Source: Tateyamaria sp. syn59
GTDB lineage: Bacteria > Pseudomonadota > Alphaproteobacteria > Rhodobacterales > Rhodobacteraceae
Reading direction: 5' to 3'
NCBI RefSeq assembly: GCF_007995245.1
Contig: NZ_VCBA01000003.1
Coordinates: 97,256-161,255 of the forward strand
Length of the DNA: 64,000 nt
Shown: one piece after another, positions 40,508-49,395 of the stretch
How positions within the stretch are numbered: the first letter of the stretch is position 1
Layout: the number at the start of each line of letters is the position of its first letter
Notes under the pieces: generated by a model
What the model saw: the letters and a program-made list of their open reading frames with translations, nothing else
Told to the model about the DNA's origin: nothing
Database searches by the model: none
Made by a program: the position numbers and the translations under genes

Positions 40508-41443
40508 ATGAAAATTGCCTTCCAGATGGACCCGATCGGGGCGGTGGATATCAACGCGGACAGCAGTTTCCGGCTGGCCGAGGAAGCGCAGGCGCGTGGG
40601 CACAGCCTGTTTTTCTATTCGCCGGACCACTTGGCTTATCAGGAGGGTCGTATTACCGCACGCGGCCATGATTTCACTGTGCAGCGGGTGCAGGGCGACC
40701 ATGCGCGGCTGAGCGAGCTGCGCGAGGTCGATCTCGCCGATTTCGACGTGATCTGGCTGCGCCAGGATCCGCCATTTGACATGCACTACATCACGTCTAC
40801 CCATCTTCTGGACCGGCTGAAGGATGACGTTGTTGTGGTCAATGACCCGTTCTGGGTCCGGAACTACCCCGAAAAGCTGCTGGTGCTGGATTTCCCCGAC
40901 CTGACCCCGCCAACGACAATTGCGCGCGATCTGGACACCATAAAAGCCTTCAAGGCCAAGCACGGCGATGTCATTCTGAAGCCGCTTTACGGAAACGGCG
41001 GTGCTGGTGTGTTTCGCCTCGATGCCAGTGACCGCAACCTGACCTCGCTGCACGAGCTGTTCACGGGGTTCAGCCGCGAGCCGTTGATTGTGCAGAAGTT
41101 CTTGCCGGATGTCTCCAACGGCGACAAGCGCGTGATCCTTGTCGATGGCGCGCCCGTTGGCGCCATCAATCGCGTGCCCGCCGAAGGCGAGACCCGGTCC
41201 AACATGCATGTGGGCGGGCGCCCCGAAAAGATCGGCTTGACCGATCGGGACCGTGAGATTTGCGATGCCATCGGCCCGCTCCTGAAGGAAAAGGGCCAGG
41301 TGTTCGTAGGGATCGACGTCATCGGCGACTACCTGACCGAGATCAACGTGACCTCGCCCACCGGCATTCAAGAGCTCGAGCGTTTTGATGATGTGAACAT
41401 CGCCGAAAAGATCTGGCAGGCCATCGAGGTAAAGATCGCTTGA
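40508..41443 (+). CDS. gshB: glutathione synthetase
   Basis: A 311-residue ATP-grasp enzyme joining gamma-glutamylcysteine and glycine, the second step of glutathione synthesis. It starts MKIAFQMDPIGAVDINADSS, a prokaryotic GshB opening. VILKPLYGNGGAGVFRL is the ATP-grasp glycine loop and TEINVTSPTGIQELERFD the Mg/ADP site. Length is typical. GAGG precedes the ATG. Its stop overlaps a TTG start of the esterase gene. Glutathione made here would serve the GST at 43953-44630. Confidence 0.96.
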   Translation: MKIAFQMDPIGAVDINADSSFRLAEEAQARGHSLFFYSPDHLAYQEGRITARGHDFTVQRVQGDHARLSELREVDLADFDVIWLRQDPPFDMHYITSTHLLDRLKDDVVVVNDPFWVRNYPEKLLVLDFPDLTPPTTIARDLDTIKAFKAKHGDVILKPLYGNGGAGVFRLDASDRNLTSLHELFTGFSREPLIVQKFLPDVSNGDKRVILVDGAPVGAINRVPAEGETRSNMHVGGRPEKIGLTDRDREICDAIGPLLKEKGQVFVGIDVIGDYLTEINVTSPTGIQELERFDDVNIAEKIWQAIEVKIA

Positions 41444-42348
41444 GCCTGTTGCGCTCCATTCTGAACCAGTACCTGCGGCTGACGGAAAAGCCGCATATGC
41501 GCCGCGCGCTGCATCCCGAAGACCTGCGCCGCAGCTTTGAAGCCAAGGCGCGTCTGTTCTTTCACGCGCCGTGGTCGATGCAGTTTGAATGGGACGCGCT
41601 GGCCGGTGAAGACGCACTGTGGGCCAGGCCGCGCCGCCGGGCGAGCAACCTGACCATCCTGTACTTTCACGGCGGTGGCTACGTGTTCGGCTCGCCCCGC
41701 ACGCATGGTGCGATGCTGGCATCGCTGGCCCACCGTGCCGGGGCGCACGCGGTGCTGCCGCGCTATCCATTGGCGCCCGAGCATCCCTTTCCCGCATCCG
41801 TGGACCATGCCCGCGCAGTGTACGACGCGTGTCGTGCCATGGACGGACCCTTGGTGATTGGCGGTGACAGTGCCGGGGGCGGTTTGGCGCTGTCGCTGCT
41901 TGGATCTCTGTTGGCGGATGGCGCGCCGTTGCCAGCCGGCGTCTTTGCTTTTTCTCCGCTGACAGATCTGACCTTTTCCGGCGCCAGCATCCGCGAACAT
42001 GCAGAAACCGAGGTTGTCTTGCCCGCCGAGCGCGTGGATGAAATGGCGGATCTATACCTTGCAGGTGCTGACCCGACGGACCCGCGTGCCAGCCCGCTCT
42101 TTGCCGACTTTACCGGCGCGCCGCCGGTTTGGATCACAACAGGTGACACAGAGATCCTGTGCGACGACAGCCGACGCATCGTGCAACGGATGCAAGAGCA
42201 GGATGTGCCTGTGACCTATATCGAGGAGCGGGACCTGCCCCATGTATGGCCCATATTCCACAACACGCTGCCCGAGGCCCGCACTACGCTCGGTACTCTG
42301 GCCAACTGGATCACGGCTCAAACCGGGGCAAGCGCGCCCACGCGGTAG
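41440..42348 (+). CDS. alpha/beta hydrolase, hormone-sensitive-lipase family
   Basis: A 302-residue carboxylesterase. It carries the HSL oxyanion motif in YFHGGGYVFGS (residues ~74-84), the nucleophile in GGDSAGGGLALS, an Asp in the GDTEILCDDSR segment and the catalytic His in LPHVWPIF. The natural ester is unknown. Start TTG at 41440 overlaps the gshB stop (TTGA), with GAGG about ten bases upstream. The last 31 bases overlap the end of comM on the other strand. Confidence 0.9.
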   Translation: MSLLRSILNQYLRLTEKPHMRRALHPEDLRRSFEAKARLFFHAPWSMQFEWDALAGEDALWARPRRRASNLTILYFHGGGYVFGSPRTHGAMLASLAHRAGAHAVLPRYPLAPEHPFPASVDHARAVYDACRAMDGPLVIGGDSAGGGLALSLLGSLLADGAPLPAGVFAFSPLTDLTFSGASIREHAETEVVLPAERVDEMADLYLAGADPTDPRASPLFADFTGAPPVWITTGDTEILCDDSRRIVQRMQEQDVPVTYIEERDLPHVWPIFHNTLPEARTTLGTLANWITAQTGASAPTR

Positions 42349-43829
42349 CTGACCGCCTCTGCCACGTGGGGCTTACGAACATCCTCTGATCCGTCGAGAT
42401 CGGCAATAGTGCGCGCGACCCGCAGAACGCGGTGGTAGCCACGCGCCGACAGGCCAAAGCGGTCCGCCACCTTCGTCAGCAATGCGCGCCCCTCGGCATC
42501 CGGCGCTGCAAAATCATCAAGTGCGCCGCCCGACAGGTCGGCATTGCTGCGCATCCCCGTCCCTTCCAGCCGCGCGCGCTGTACTTTGCGCGCAGCGTCA
42601 ACGCGTGCTGCGATCATGGCAGAGCTGTCGCCCGTGGCTGGCAGATCGAGGTCGGAATAGGTTACCGGCGGCACATCGACCCGCAGGTCGAAGCGGTCCA
42701 TGAGTGGGCCGGAGATGCGGCCCATGTAGTCGTCTCCGCAGGCCGGTGCCCGCCCGCAGGCGCGCGAGGCGTCTGACAGGTAGCCACATTTGCAGGGGTT
42801 GGCTGCGGCCACCAGCATGAAGCGGCAGGGATATTTTACATGGTTGTTGGCGCGTGCGACCATAACCTCGCCGGTCTCGATGGGTTGGCGCAGGGTTTCG
42901 AGGACGGTGCGGGGGAATTCGGGAAACTCGTCCATGAACAGGACTCCGTTATGGGCCAGCGACACCTCACCCGGTTTGGCGCCGCGCCCGCCGCCGATGA
43001 TGGCGGCCATGGAGGCCGTGTGGTGTGGCTCGCGAAACGGGCGGTCCATGGAGATGCCGCCTGCGTCCAAAAGTCCGGCGAGCGAGTGTATCATGGAGGT
43101 TTCAAGCGCCTCCATCGCCGACAGGGGCGGCAGGATGCCAGGCAAGCGCGCGGCCAGCATGGATTTGCCCGAGCCCGGTGTGCCGACCATCAGGAAATGG
43201 TGCCGTCCGGCGGCGGCCACTTCCATGGCGCGCTTGGCGCGTTCCTGTCCCTTTACGTCGCGCAGGTCGGGCAGGCCGGTGCCGCTGGCGATTTGGCCTG
43301 CCTTGGCCGGTTCCAGCGGGACTTGCCCGGTGTAGTGGCGGACCACGTCGCCAAGGGAGGCGGCGGCGATCACCTTGGTTGCGTCGACCCATGCGGCTTC
43401 TGCTCCGGAGCCCGCTGGGCAGAGGAGGCCGCGATCCTGTTCTGCTGCGGCCATTGCTGCGGGCAATGCGCCGAGTACGGGGACCAGCGTGCCGTCTAGG
43501 GATAGCTCACCGAGGGCGACCGTGCCTTCCACCGTATCTTCGGGCAGGATGCCGAGCGCCGCGAGCAGGGACAGTGCGATAGGCAGGTCGAAATGGGAGC
43601 CTTCCTTGGGCAGATCGGCAGGGGACAGATTGATCGTGATCCGCTTTGACGGCAGCGCGATGGACATGGCGGTCAGAGCCGCGCGGACCCGGTCGCGGGC
43701 TTCGGACACCGCCTTGTCCGGCAGGCCGACGATAGAGAATGCGGGCAGGCCCGGTGTCATGGCGCATTGCACCTCGACCTCGCGCGCGTCAACGCCCTGA
43801 AATGCCACCGTGTAGGCGCGTGCCACCAT
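42318..43829 (-). CDS. comM: YifB/ComM family Mg-chelatase-like AAA+ ATPase
   Basis: A 503-residue protein. The N-terminal Lon-protease-like domain (FSIVGLPDKAVSEARDRVRAA; ITINLSPADLPKEGSHFDLP) is followed by an AAA+ module with Walker A MVGTPGSGKSMLAARLPG, Walker B GVLFMDEFPEF, and a zinc-like cysteine cluster CKCGYLSDASRACGRAPACG. ComM is a hexameric branch-migration helicase that helps integrate donor DNA during natural transformation. The start ATG at 43829 is clean. It is monocistronic. Its presence alone does not show that the organism is competent. Confidence 0.92.
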   Translation of the reverse strand: MVARAYTVAFQGVDAREVEVQCAMTPGLPAFSIVGLPDKAVSEARDRVRAALTAMSIALPSKRITINLSPADLPKEGSHFDLPIALSLLAALGILPEDTVEGTVALGELSLDGTLVPVLGALPAAMAAAEQDRGLLCPAGSGAEAAWVDATKVIAAASLGDVVRHYTGQVPLEPAKAGQIASGTGLPDLRDVKGQERAKRAMEVAAAGRHHFLMVGTPGSGKSMLAARLPGILPPLSAMEALETSMIHSLAGLLDAGGISMDRPFREPHHTASMAAIIGGGRGAKPGEVSLAHNGVLFMDEFPEFPRTVLETLRQPIETGEVMVARANNHVKYPCRFMLVAAANPCKCGYLSDASRACGRAPACGDDYMGRISGPLMDRFDLRVDVPPVTYSDLDLPATGDSSAMIAARVDAARKVQRARLEGTGMRSNADLSGGALDDFAAPDAEGRALLTKVADRFGLSARGYHRVLRVARTIADLDGSEDVRKPHVAEAVSYRVGALAPV

Positions 43830-43952
43830 GTTTCCACCTCTTCAAAGCTGGTTAATGGCTAGCGACCTGCGGTTTACGATTGGTTAACGGGCGCGGTTTG
43901 CGCGCGCCGTCATGGTGCATATTTGGGGAACAATGAAGGTCAGTGCGCAGCG

Positions 43953-44630
43953 CTAGGCAGGCCATGCGCCTTGGGGCAGGCCCATGTCATAGGGGAAGGG
44001 GTCATAGGTGATTTTTTGCCCCTCTGCCCGCCATGCCTGGAAGGCTGTATCCGTGATCGTTGTCATGCAATAGCTCCGCGTCGCCTCGGACACCGGCAGG
44101 TCGTAACCCACCATGCGTGCGCAGACCGGGGCATAGAACACGTCCGCCAATGAATACGCGCCTAAGAGCCAAGGGCCATCGGTCTTGAACTTGGCCGCAT
44201 GTGCCCAGAGCGTTTCGATCCGATCCAGATCGCGCTGCACGTCGTCGGAGACGGCAAAACCCTGGTTCACGCGGTTCAGTTGCATGGGGCATGCGCTGCG
44301 TAGCGCGGTGAAGCCGCCGACCATCTCTGCACAGAGCCAACGCGCCGTGGCGCGCGCCGCCGGTGCCTCAGGCCAGAGGCCAGCCTCCGGGTGCCGTTCG
44401 GCCAACGTTTCGGCCATGGCGAGGCTTTCGCCCACCACCGTGCCGTCCGGCAGCTTCAGGGCCGGTACCAGCCGTGCGGGGGCAAGCGGTGCCATGTCTT
44501 CGGCCATGGTGCCGGAGTAAAGGCCAATCATATGGGTGTGGTGGGGCAGGCCGAATTTCTCGAGCATGAGCCACCCGCGGAGCGACCAGCTCGAAAAGGT
44601 GCGGTCGCCGATATAGAGGTCGTAAGTCAT
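43953..44630 (-). CDS. glutathione S-transferase family protein
   Basis: A 225-residue GST. The thioredoxin-like N domain (residues ~1-80) contains RTFSSWSLRGWLML, where the Ser of SSWS/LR would activate glutathione as in zeta/theta-like bacterial GSTs, a cis-Pro in ARLVPALKL and the gamma-glutamyl contact VVGESLAMAETL. An all-helical C domain follows, with DGPWLLGAYSLADVFYAP as the conserved N-capping/aspartate motif. The ATG at 44630 gives a normal N terminus. Class and substrate are unclear. Confidence 0.88.
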   Translation of the reverse strand: MTYDLYIGDRTFSSWSLRGWLMLEKFGLPHHTHMIGLYSGTMAEDMAPLAPARLVPALKLPDGTVVGESLAMAETLAERHPEAGLWPEAPAARATARWLCAEMVGGFTALRSACPMQLNRVNQGFAVSDDVQRDLDRIETLWAHAAKFKTDGPWLLGAYSLADVFYAPVCARMVGYDLPVSEATRSYCMTTITDTAFQAWRAEGQKITYDPFPYDMGLPQGAWPA

Positions 44631-44690
44631 AAAGCGCACGCTATGCGCGGCCCATGCGATTTGCCCAACGCAGATTTGTGGCGGGTGCCA

Positions 44691-45263
44691 TCACGGTAGG
44701 TGATTGATGACCTCTGCCGTGCTCGTGGCACGGTTGAGTGTGGTGACGGACAGGGGTTCGATTTTGTGTGCCAGAACCTCCTGCGCGCTGACCCCAAGAA
44801 CCGCCTGCACCTGCGTCAGGATCACTCCGAAATGGGCGACAGCGATGATATGGCGACCGGGATGCGCCGCTTCGATCCGCTGCACGGCCATCGCCACCCG
44901 CGCAGCAGAGGTGTTCCAGCTTTCGCCGCCGGGCGGGGTGTGGTCGCCAGGCTGTTCCCAATAGGCGCGGCTGAGATCCGGGTGCCATTCTGCCACGGTC
45001 GAAAAGTGTACCCCGTCCCAGACACCAAAGTGGAACTCGCGCAGGGCCGGATCATGGGGCAGGCGGGTGCGTGTGCCCTGTAGTGCGGACGCTGTGTTCA
45101 CCGACCGGGTCAGATCCGATGAGACCACGAGCGCATCTTTGGGGAGGTGCTGTGCCAGCCGTGCGATAGCCGCCTTGTCACTCAAATCCGCGGGTACGTC
45201 TCGCCAGCCGGTGAACGTCTTCTGATGCGTCGGCCCGTGCCGAACCCAATGCCATGTGGTCAT
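44691..45263 (-). CDS. histidine phosphatase family protein (CobC-like?)
   Basis: A 190-residue phosphoglycerate-mutase-fold phosphatase. WVRHGPTHQKTFTGW holds the RHG catalytic His and the phosphate pocket; SSDLTRSVNTA, REFHFGVWDGV and AVAHFGVILTQV complete it. Because it directly follows cobU and overlaps it by four bases (ATGA), an alpha-ribazole phosphatase (CobC) role in cobalamin nucleotide-loop assembly is a reasonable inference. The sequence alone only supports the superfamily. Confidence 0.85.
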   Translation of the reverse strand: MTTWHWVRHGPTHQKTFTGWRDVPADLSDKAAIARLAQHLPKDALVVSSDLTRSVNTASALQGTRTRLPHDPALREFHFGVWDGVHFSTVAEWHPDLSRAYWEQPGDHTPPGGESWNTSAARVAMAVQRIEAAHPGRHIIAVAHFGVILTQVQAVLGVSAQEVLAHKIEPLSVTTLNRATSTAEVINHLP

Positions 45264-45781
45264 GGGGCGTCGCCCTTGCGCAGCTGCGGCAGCCCCGCCA
45301 ACACGTGCCAGACCGTATCCGCCTGTGCGGCGAGCGCGATGTTCAACCGTCCCTGTGCCTCGCGGAACCGCCGGGCCAGCGCGTTTTCTGGAACGATGCC
45401 CTGACCAACCTCATTCGTGACCACCACAACAGGTGCCGCACAGGTGTCCAGCGCACCCATCAGAGCGGTTTGACCTTCGATCAAATCGGCGTCGTCCATC
45501 ATCACGTTTGCGAGCCACATCGTGGCGCAATCCAGCAGCACCGATTGACCTTCCTTCGCCGCCGCCAAGCCGTCCTCGACCCCGTTGGATGCGTCAACTG
45601 TCACCCATTCTGTACCCCGCCTTGCTTTGTGCAGATCAACCTTGGCTTGCATTTCATCATCCCAGATCCGGGAGGTTGCGAGGTAAACTGGACTTAAACC
45701 ACTGTTTAATATCAGAGATTCTGCCCACTGCGACTTCCCCGAAGCGGCTCCACCTAGGACGAGGGTCAGCGCTGGCAACAT
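45260..45781 (-). CDS. cobU: adenosylcobinamide kinase / guanylyltransferase
   Basis: A 173-residue bifunctional enzyme that phosphorylates adenosylcobinamide and attaches GMP, late in B12 assembly. The P-loop is LGGAASGKSQWAE, the Walker B-like LLDCATMWLANVM contains the CobU Asp/Cys region, and VVTNEVGQGIVPENALARRF is the family signature. The ATG at 45781 gives the standard length. It is divergent from rpoH across 90 bases and coupled to the phosphatase gene downstream. No cobalamin riboswitch is visible upstream, and the remaining cob genes are not in the window. Confidence 0.93.
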   Translation of the reverse strand: MLPALTLVLGGAASGKSQWAESLILNSGLSPVYLATSRIWDDEMQAKVDLHKARRGTEWVTVDASNGVEDGLAAAKEGQSVLLDCATMWLANVMMDDADLIEGQTALMGALDTCAAPVVVVTNEVGQGIVPENALARRFREAQGRLNIALAAQADTVWHVLAGLPQLRKGDAP

Positions 45782-45797
45782 TTTTTCATCCCAAGAG

Positions 45798-45827
45798 TGA
45801 ACCAATCGGCGGTGTGCTGCGTACAGA
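45798..45827 (+). promoter_or_regulatory. possible RpoE-type promoter upstream of rpoH
   Basis: TGAACC (45798-45803), an 18-base spacer and TACAGA (45822-45827) resemble the TGATCC-N18-TAAGA promoters read by the singlet-oxygen sigma factor RpoE in Rhodobacter, with mismatches. In Rhodobacter sphaeroides rpoHII is RpoE-dependent, so the position is meaningful, but the match is imperfect. Confidence 0.3.
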
Positions 45828-45871
45828 GGACAAGTGCGCAAAACAAGCATAACCATCCAGGGGGATGACAC

Positions 45872-46750
45872 ATGGCGTTAGATAATGTTCGGGACATGTC
45901 GCTGTCGCGCACAGCAATGAAGGCCGAATTGCTTGATGCAGAGACAGAGTTGCGACTGGCCTATGCCTGGCGGGACGAGCGCGATGAAGCGGCTCTGCAC
46001 CGCTTGATCACTGCCTATATGCGCCTCGCAATTTCGATGGCATCAAAGTTCAAACGCTATGGCGCCCCCATGAACGACCTCATCCAGGAAGCGGGTCTTG
46101 GCTTGATGAAAGCCGCCGATAAATTTGACCCGGACCGCGGCGTGCGCTTTTCGACCTACGCCGTGTGGTGGATCAAAGCATCGATTCAAGACTACGTGAT
46201 GCGCAATTGGTCGATGGTTCGTACCGGTTCTACATCTTCGCAGAAGTCCCTGTTTTTCAACATGCGCCGAGTACAAGCGCGTCTGGAGCGCGAAAGTGCA
46301 GCAGCAGGCGAGACGCTGGACAAACACCAGCTGCGCCAGATGATCTCGACCGAGATTGGCGTGCCCCTCCACGATGTCGAGATGATGGAAGGGCGGCTCA
46401 GCGGGTCGGACTACTCCCTGAACGCTACGCAGTCTGTGGATGATGAGGGTCGCGAGTGGATTGATGCGCTGGAAGATGACAGCGCGCAGGCGGCCGAAAC
46501 GGTCGAACATTCCCACGACACCGAGCAGCTGCGTGAATGGCTTCTCACAGCGCTCAATGGTTTGAATGAACGGGAACGCTTTATCGTGCGCGAACGTAAA
46601 CTGCGCGAAGACCCCCGCACGCTAGAAAGTCTGGGTCAGGAGTTGAGCCTGTCCAAGGAGCGTGTGCGGCAGCTCGAAGCCGCCGCGTTCACAAAGATGC
46701 GCAAGGCACTGGAAAATCAGAGCCGCGAGGTCCATCATTTCCTCGTATGA
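45872..46750 (+). CDS. rpoH: heat-shock/oxidative-stress sigma factor, RpoHII type
   Basis: A 292-residue sigma-32 family factor. Region 2 contains NDLIQEAGLGLMKAADKFDPDRGVRFSTYAVWWIKASIQDYV, broken here into its known blocks: core-binding helix, -10 recognition and the WWI melting motif. The RpoH box is QKSLFFNMRR. Region 4 ends SLSKERVRQLEAAAFTKMRK. The opening LSRTAMKAELLDAETELRLAY and overall sequence fit the RpoHII group of Rhodobacter, which works in singlet-oxygen and general oxidative stress, rather than the classic RpoHI. Its stop overlaps the start of a ChaN-like gene (ATGA), which should therefore be co-expressed. Confidence 0.93.
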   Translation: MALDNVRDMSLSRTAMKAELLDAETELRLAYAWRDERDEAALHRLITAYMRLAISMASKFKRYGAPMNDLIQEAGLGLMKAADKFDPDRGVRFSTYAVWWIKASIQDYVMRNWSMVRTGSTSSQKSLFFNMRRVQARLERESAAAGETLDKHQLRQMISTEIGVPLHDVEMMEGRLSGSDYSLNATQSVDDEGREWIDALEDDSAQAAETVEHSHDTEQLREWLLTALNGLNERERFIVRERKLREDPRTLESLGQELSLSKERVRQLEAAAFTKMRKALENQSREVHHFLV

Positions 46751-47544
46751 GGATAGTCCTGAAAACAGCCATGCTTGCCGCCGCCGCGATCCTGTCGCAG
46801 GCGGCAATCGTGTTTTCAGCCACAGATTGGCGTGATTTTGGCGGGGACGTGCTGATCCTTGGCGAATTTCACGACAATCCGACGCATCATGCCGAACAGA
46901 CCAAGGCATTGCAGGCCATCGCGCCCAAGGCGGTCATCTACGAGATGCTTACACCCGAGGAGGGAGCATCACTTGCGGACATTCCGCGCAATCCCGACAG
47001 CATGAAGGCGGCGGTTGAAGGGTTCCACTGGTCCAATATCGCAGACTACGTGCAGGTTCTGGCCGCAAGCCCCGTGATTGTCGGCACCGCCCTTCCGCGC
47101 GCCGACATGCGCGGCGCCTTCACCGACGGCGCGGCCGCTACGTTTGGCGAAGGCGCGGACACATACGGCCTCGCCACACCGTTGCCCGAAGACGAACAGG
47201 CCATACGCGAAGAGGCTCAGTTCGCCGCTCATTGCGAAGCTATGCCGCTCGAGACGATGGGTGGCATGGTCGAGGCACAGCGCCTGCGTGACGCAGCCTT
47301 TGCCCGGACCGTCATCGACGCAATCGACACATATGGCAGCCCGATTGTGCTGATCACCGGTAATGGCCACGCGCGGATGGACTGGGGCGTACCGGTCTAC
47401 CTGTCGCGCGTCCGCCCCGATCTGGACGTGACCAGCGTGGGCCAGGGCGAACGGCAGGAGCCGCCTGAGGGTGTGTATTCCTGGACCTTGAACGGCGCAC
47501 CAAGTCCCGACCGCGGCTATCCTTGCGCCGTCTTCACTCAATAG
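46747..47544 (+). CDS. ChaN-like periplasmic haem/iron-binding protein
   Basis: A 265-residue protein with a signal peptide (MRIVLKTAMLAAAAILSQAA...SA) but no lipobox cysteine, so it is probably soluble periplasmic rather than a lipoprotein like Campylobacter ChaN. The family motif LGEFHDNPTHH is near residue ~37, and ITGNGHARMDWGVP near the C terminus matches the second conserved block of the ChaN/Tiki superfamily. Homologues bind haem or have Tiki-like peptidase ancestry. The ATGA overlap with rpoH suggests coupling to the stress sigma factor. Confidence 0.85.
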   Translation: MRIVLKTAMLAAAAILSQAAIVFSATDWRDFGGDVLILGEFHDNPTHHAEQTKALQAIAPKAVIYEMLTPEEGASLADIPRNPDSMKAAVEGFHWSNIADYVQVLAASPVIVGTALPRADMRGAFTDGAAATFGEGADTYGLATPLPEDEQAIREEAQFAAHCEAMPLETMGGMVEAQRLRDAAFARTVIDAIDTYGSPIVLITGNGHARMDWGVPVYLSRVRPDLDVTSVGQGERQEPPEGVYSWTLNGAPSPDRGYPCAVFTQ

Positions 47545-47589
47545 CCCCAACCGGTCCATCTTCCCTGTTTCAAAAAATCCCGGGGGAGA

Positions 47590-47619
47590 GGCCGCAAGGC
47601 CGAGGGGGCTGGCCCCCTC
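47590..47619. repeat. double-hairpin intergenic element
   Basis: GGCC-GCAA-GGCC (47590-47601) is an eight-base stem closed by a GNRA tetraloop, followed directly by GAGGGGG-CTGG-CCCCCTC (47602-47619). It lies between chaN and coaBC and lacks a T run. The form resembles short GC-rich intergenic repeats common in Rhodobacteraceae; it may protect or end the rpoH-chaN transcript. Confidence 0.55.
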
Positions 47620-47693
47620 ATGGCTCAAGGGCTGGTTCTCGGTGCCGCGTCCGCCTATTGTCGCTCTGACCACAGCCAGCCGGACGCGCCAAC

Positions 47694-48887
47694 ATGCTGC
47701 AAGACAAACGAATTCTGCTGATCCTGACGGGCGGGATCGCGGCCTACAAGGGGCTCGACCTGATCCGGCGGCTGCGCGAACGCGGGGCGGCAGTGACGCC
47801 GGTTTTGACCCGCGCAGCAGAGCAGTTCGTAACGCCGCTTTCGGTGTCCGCACTGGCCGGGGAAAAGGTTTACCGTGACCTCTTCGATCTGACGGACGAA
47901 GCAGAGATGGGGCATATCCAGCTCTCCCGTTCCGCGGATCTGATCCTCGTGGCCCCCGCGACGGCCGACATCATCGCCAAGATGGCGCAGGGGCGGGCGG
48001 ATGATCTGGCCTCCACCCTGCTGCTGGCCACGGACACGCCGGTAATGACCGCGCCAGCGATGAATGTACGCATGTGGGACCATCCGGCCACGCAACGCAA
48101 TCTGGCACAGATTGCAAGCGACGGCGTTGCAGTCGTCGGCCCGAATGACGGCGACATGGCCTGCGGCGAGTTCGGACCGGGCCGCGTGTCGGAGCCGTTA
48201 GAGATTGTAGCAGCGGTCGAGGCGCATTTCGGCCCCAAGCCGCTGACCGGTAAGCATATCCTTGTCACCTCTGGCCCAACCCATGAACCGATTGATCCCG
48301 TGCGCTACATCGCCAACCGCTCTTCGGGCGCGCAGGGCACGGCCCTGGCCCGCGCCCTCATCGCGGCGGGTGCGCGCGTGACCTTTGTCACTGGTCCTGC
48401 TGACGTCGCGCCCCCCGCCGGGGCAGATGTCGTGGCTGTTGAAACGGCCCAGCAGATGCACGACGCGGTGCATGCAGCGTTGCCCGCTGATGCGGCTGTT
48501 TTTGCCGCTGCTGTTGCCGACTGGCGCATGGCGACGGCCAGCAATCGCAAGCTCAAAAAGTCGAAGGACGGCCTGCCGGTGCTGGAGTTCGCAGAGAACC
48601 CCGACATCCTTGCCGCTGTGGCGCAGATGACCGAGGGCCGCCCTGGCCTTGTCGTCGGCTTTGCGGCCGAAACCGATGACGTCCAGGCGCACGCCACCGC
48701 CAAGCGTGCGCGCAAGGGCTGCGACTGGATCGTCGCCAATGACGTATCGCCCGAAACCGGCATCATGGGCGGATCGGAGAACGCCGTCATCCTGATTTCC
48801 GAAGCGGGCGCCGAGACGTGGCCACGCATGTCGAAGGACGAGGTGGCGGCGCGTCTGGCGCAGCGGATCGCGGATGCGCTGACCTGA
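47694..48887 (+). CDS. coaBC: bifunctional phosphopantothenoylcysteine decarboxylase/synthetase
   Basis: A 397-residue coenzyme A biosynthesis protein. The CoaC half (residues ~1-180) is an FMN-binding HFCD flavoprotein: [36 protein letters not shown] and the Cys-containing loop [13 protein letters not shown]. The CoaB half (from ~185) has [21 protein letters not shown] and [19 protein letters not shown], the CTP/acyl-cytidylate site. It forms 4'-phosphopantetheine from 4'-phosphopantothenate and cysteine. It is followed by dut after 46 bases, a frequent pairing. Confidence 0.96.
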   Translation: MLQDKRILLILTGGIAAYKGLDLIRRLRERGAAVTPVLTRAAEQFVTPLSVSALAGEKVYRDLFDLTDEAEMGHIQLSRSADLILVAPATADIIAKMAQGRADDLASTLLLATDTPVMTAPAMNVRMWDHPATQRNLAQIASDGVAVVGPNDGDMACGEFGPGRVSEPLEIVAAVEAHFGPKPLTGKHILVTSGPTHEPIDPVRYIANRSSGAQGTALARALIAAGARVTFVTGPADVAPPAGADVVAVETAQQMHDAVHAALPADAAVFAAAVADWRMATASNRKLKKSKDGLPVLEFAENPDILAAVAQMTEGRPGLVVGFAAETDDVQAHATAKRARKGCDWIVANDVSPETGIMGGSENAVILISEAGAETWPRMSKDEVAARLAQRIADALT

Positions 48888-48933
48888 TCGCGTCTGGTCA
48901 CGGTGGGATTTGAGTTTATTTGGCCAAGTGAAG

Positions 48934-49395
48934 ATGAACAGTGTGCCCCTGAAAATCATGCGTGTCGCGGGATCGGACCCGGAGATTGCCTTGCCTGCCT
49001 ATGAAACCGCAGGTGCTGCGGGTGCAGACCTGCGTGCCAATTTCCCGGACCGTGAGGGCGCGACCCTCGCCCCCTCTGAACGCGCGCTGATCCCCACGGG
49101 TCTGGCCATGGCGATCCCGCAGGGGTTCGAAGTGCAGGTCCGCCCCCGCTCCGGCCTCGCGCTGAAGCATGGTATTGCGCTGGTCAACAGCCCCGGCACC
49201 ATCGACAGCGACTACCGGGGCGAGGTCGGGGTGATCGTGCTCAACACCTCCACCGAACCGTTCGAAATCACCCACGGCATGCGCATCGCGCAGATGGTGT
49301 TGGCGCCCGTGGTGCAGGCGGCATTCGCCGTGGTTGACACACTCGATGACACCGACCGCGGCGCGGGCGGGTTCGGATCGACGGGGCGCGGCTGA
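48934..49395 (+). CDS. dut: dUTP diphosphatase
   Basis: A 153-residue trimeric dUTPase that removes dUTP and makes dUMP. The five family motifs are present: [38 protein letters not shown] (with the catalytic Asp), [10 protein letters not shown] and the C-terminal [12 protein letters not shown]. The ATG at 48934 gives the normal N terminus; an earlier in-frame start at 48910 is less likely. The stop overlaps the next gene's start (TGATG). Confidence 0.96.
   Translation: MNSVPLKIMRVAGSDPEIALPAYETAGAAGADLRANFPDREGATLAPSERALIPTGLAMAIPQGFEVQVRPRSGLALKHGIALVNSPGTIDSDYRGEVGVIVLNTSTEPFEITHGMRIAQMVLAPVVQAAFAVVDTLDDTDRGAGGFGSTGRG

Noticed and set aside
39938-41797. A 619-codon minus-strand open frame across yraN, gshB and the esterase
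   Set aside because: It crosses three well-supported plus-strand genes, and its translation is low-complexity His/Gln/Arg sequence typical of antisense frames.
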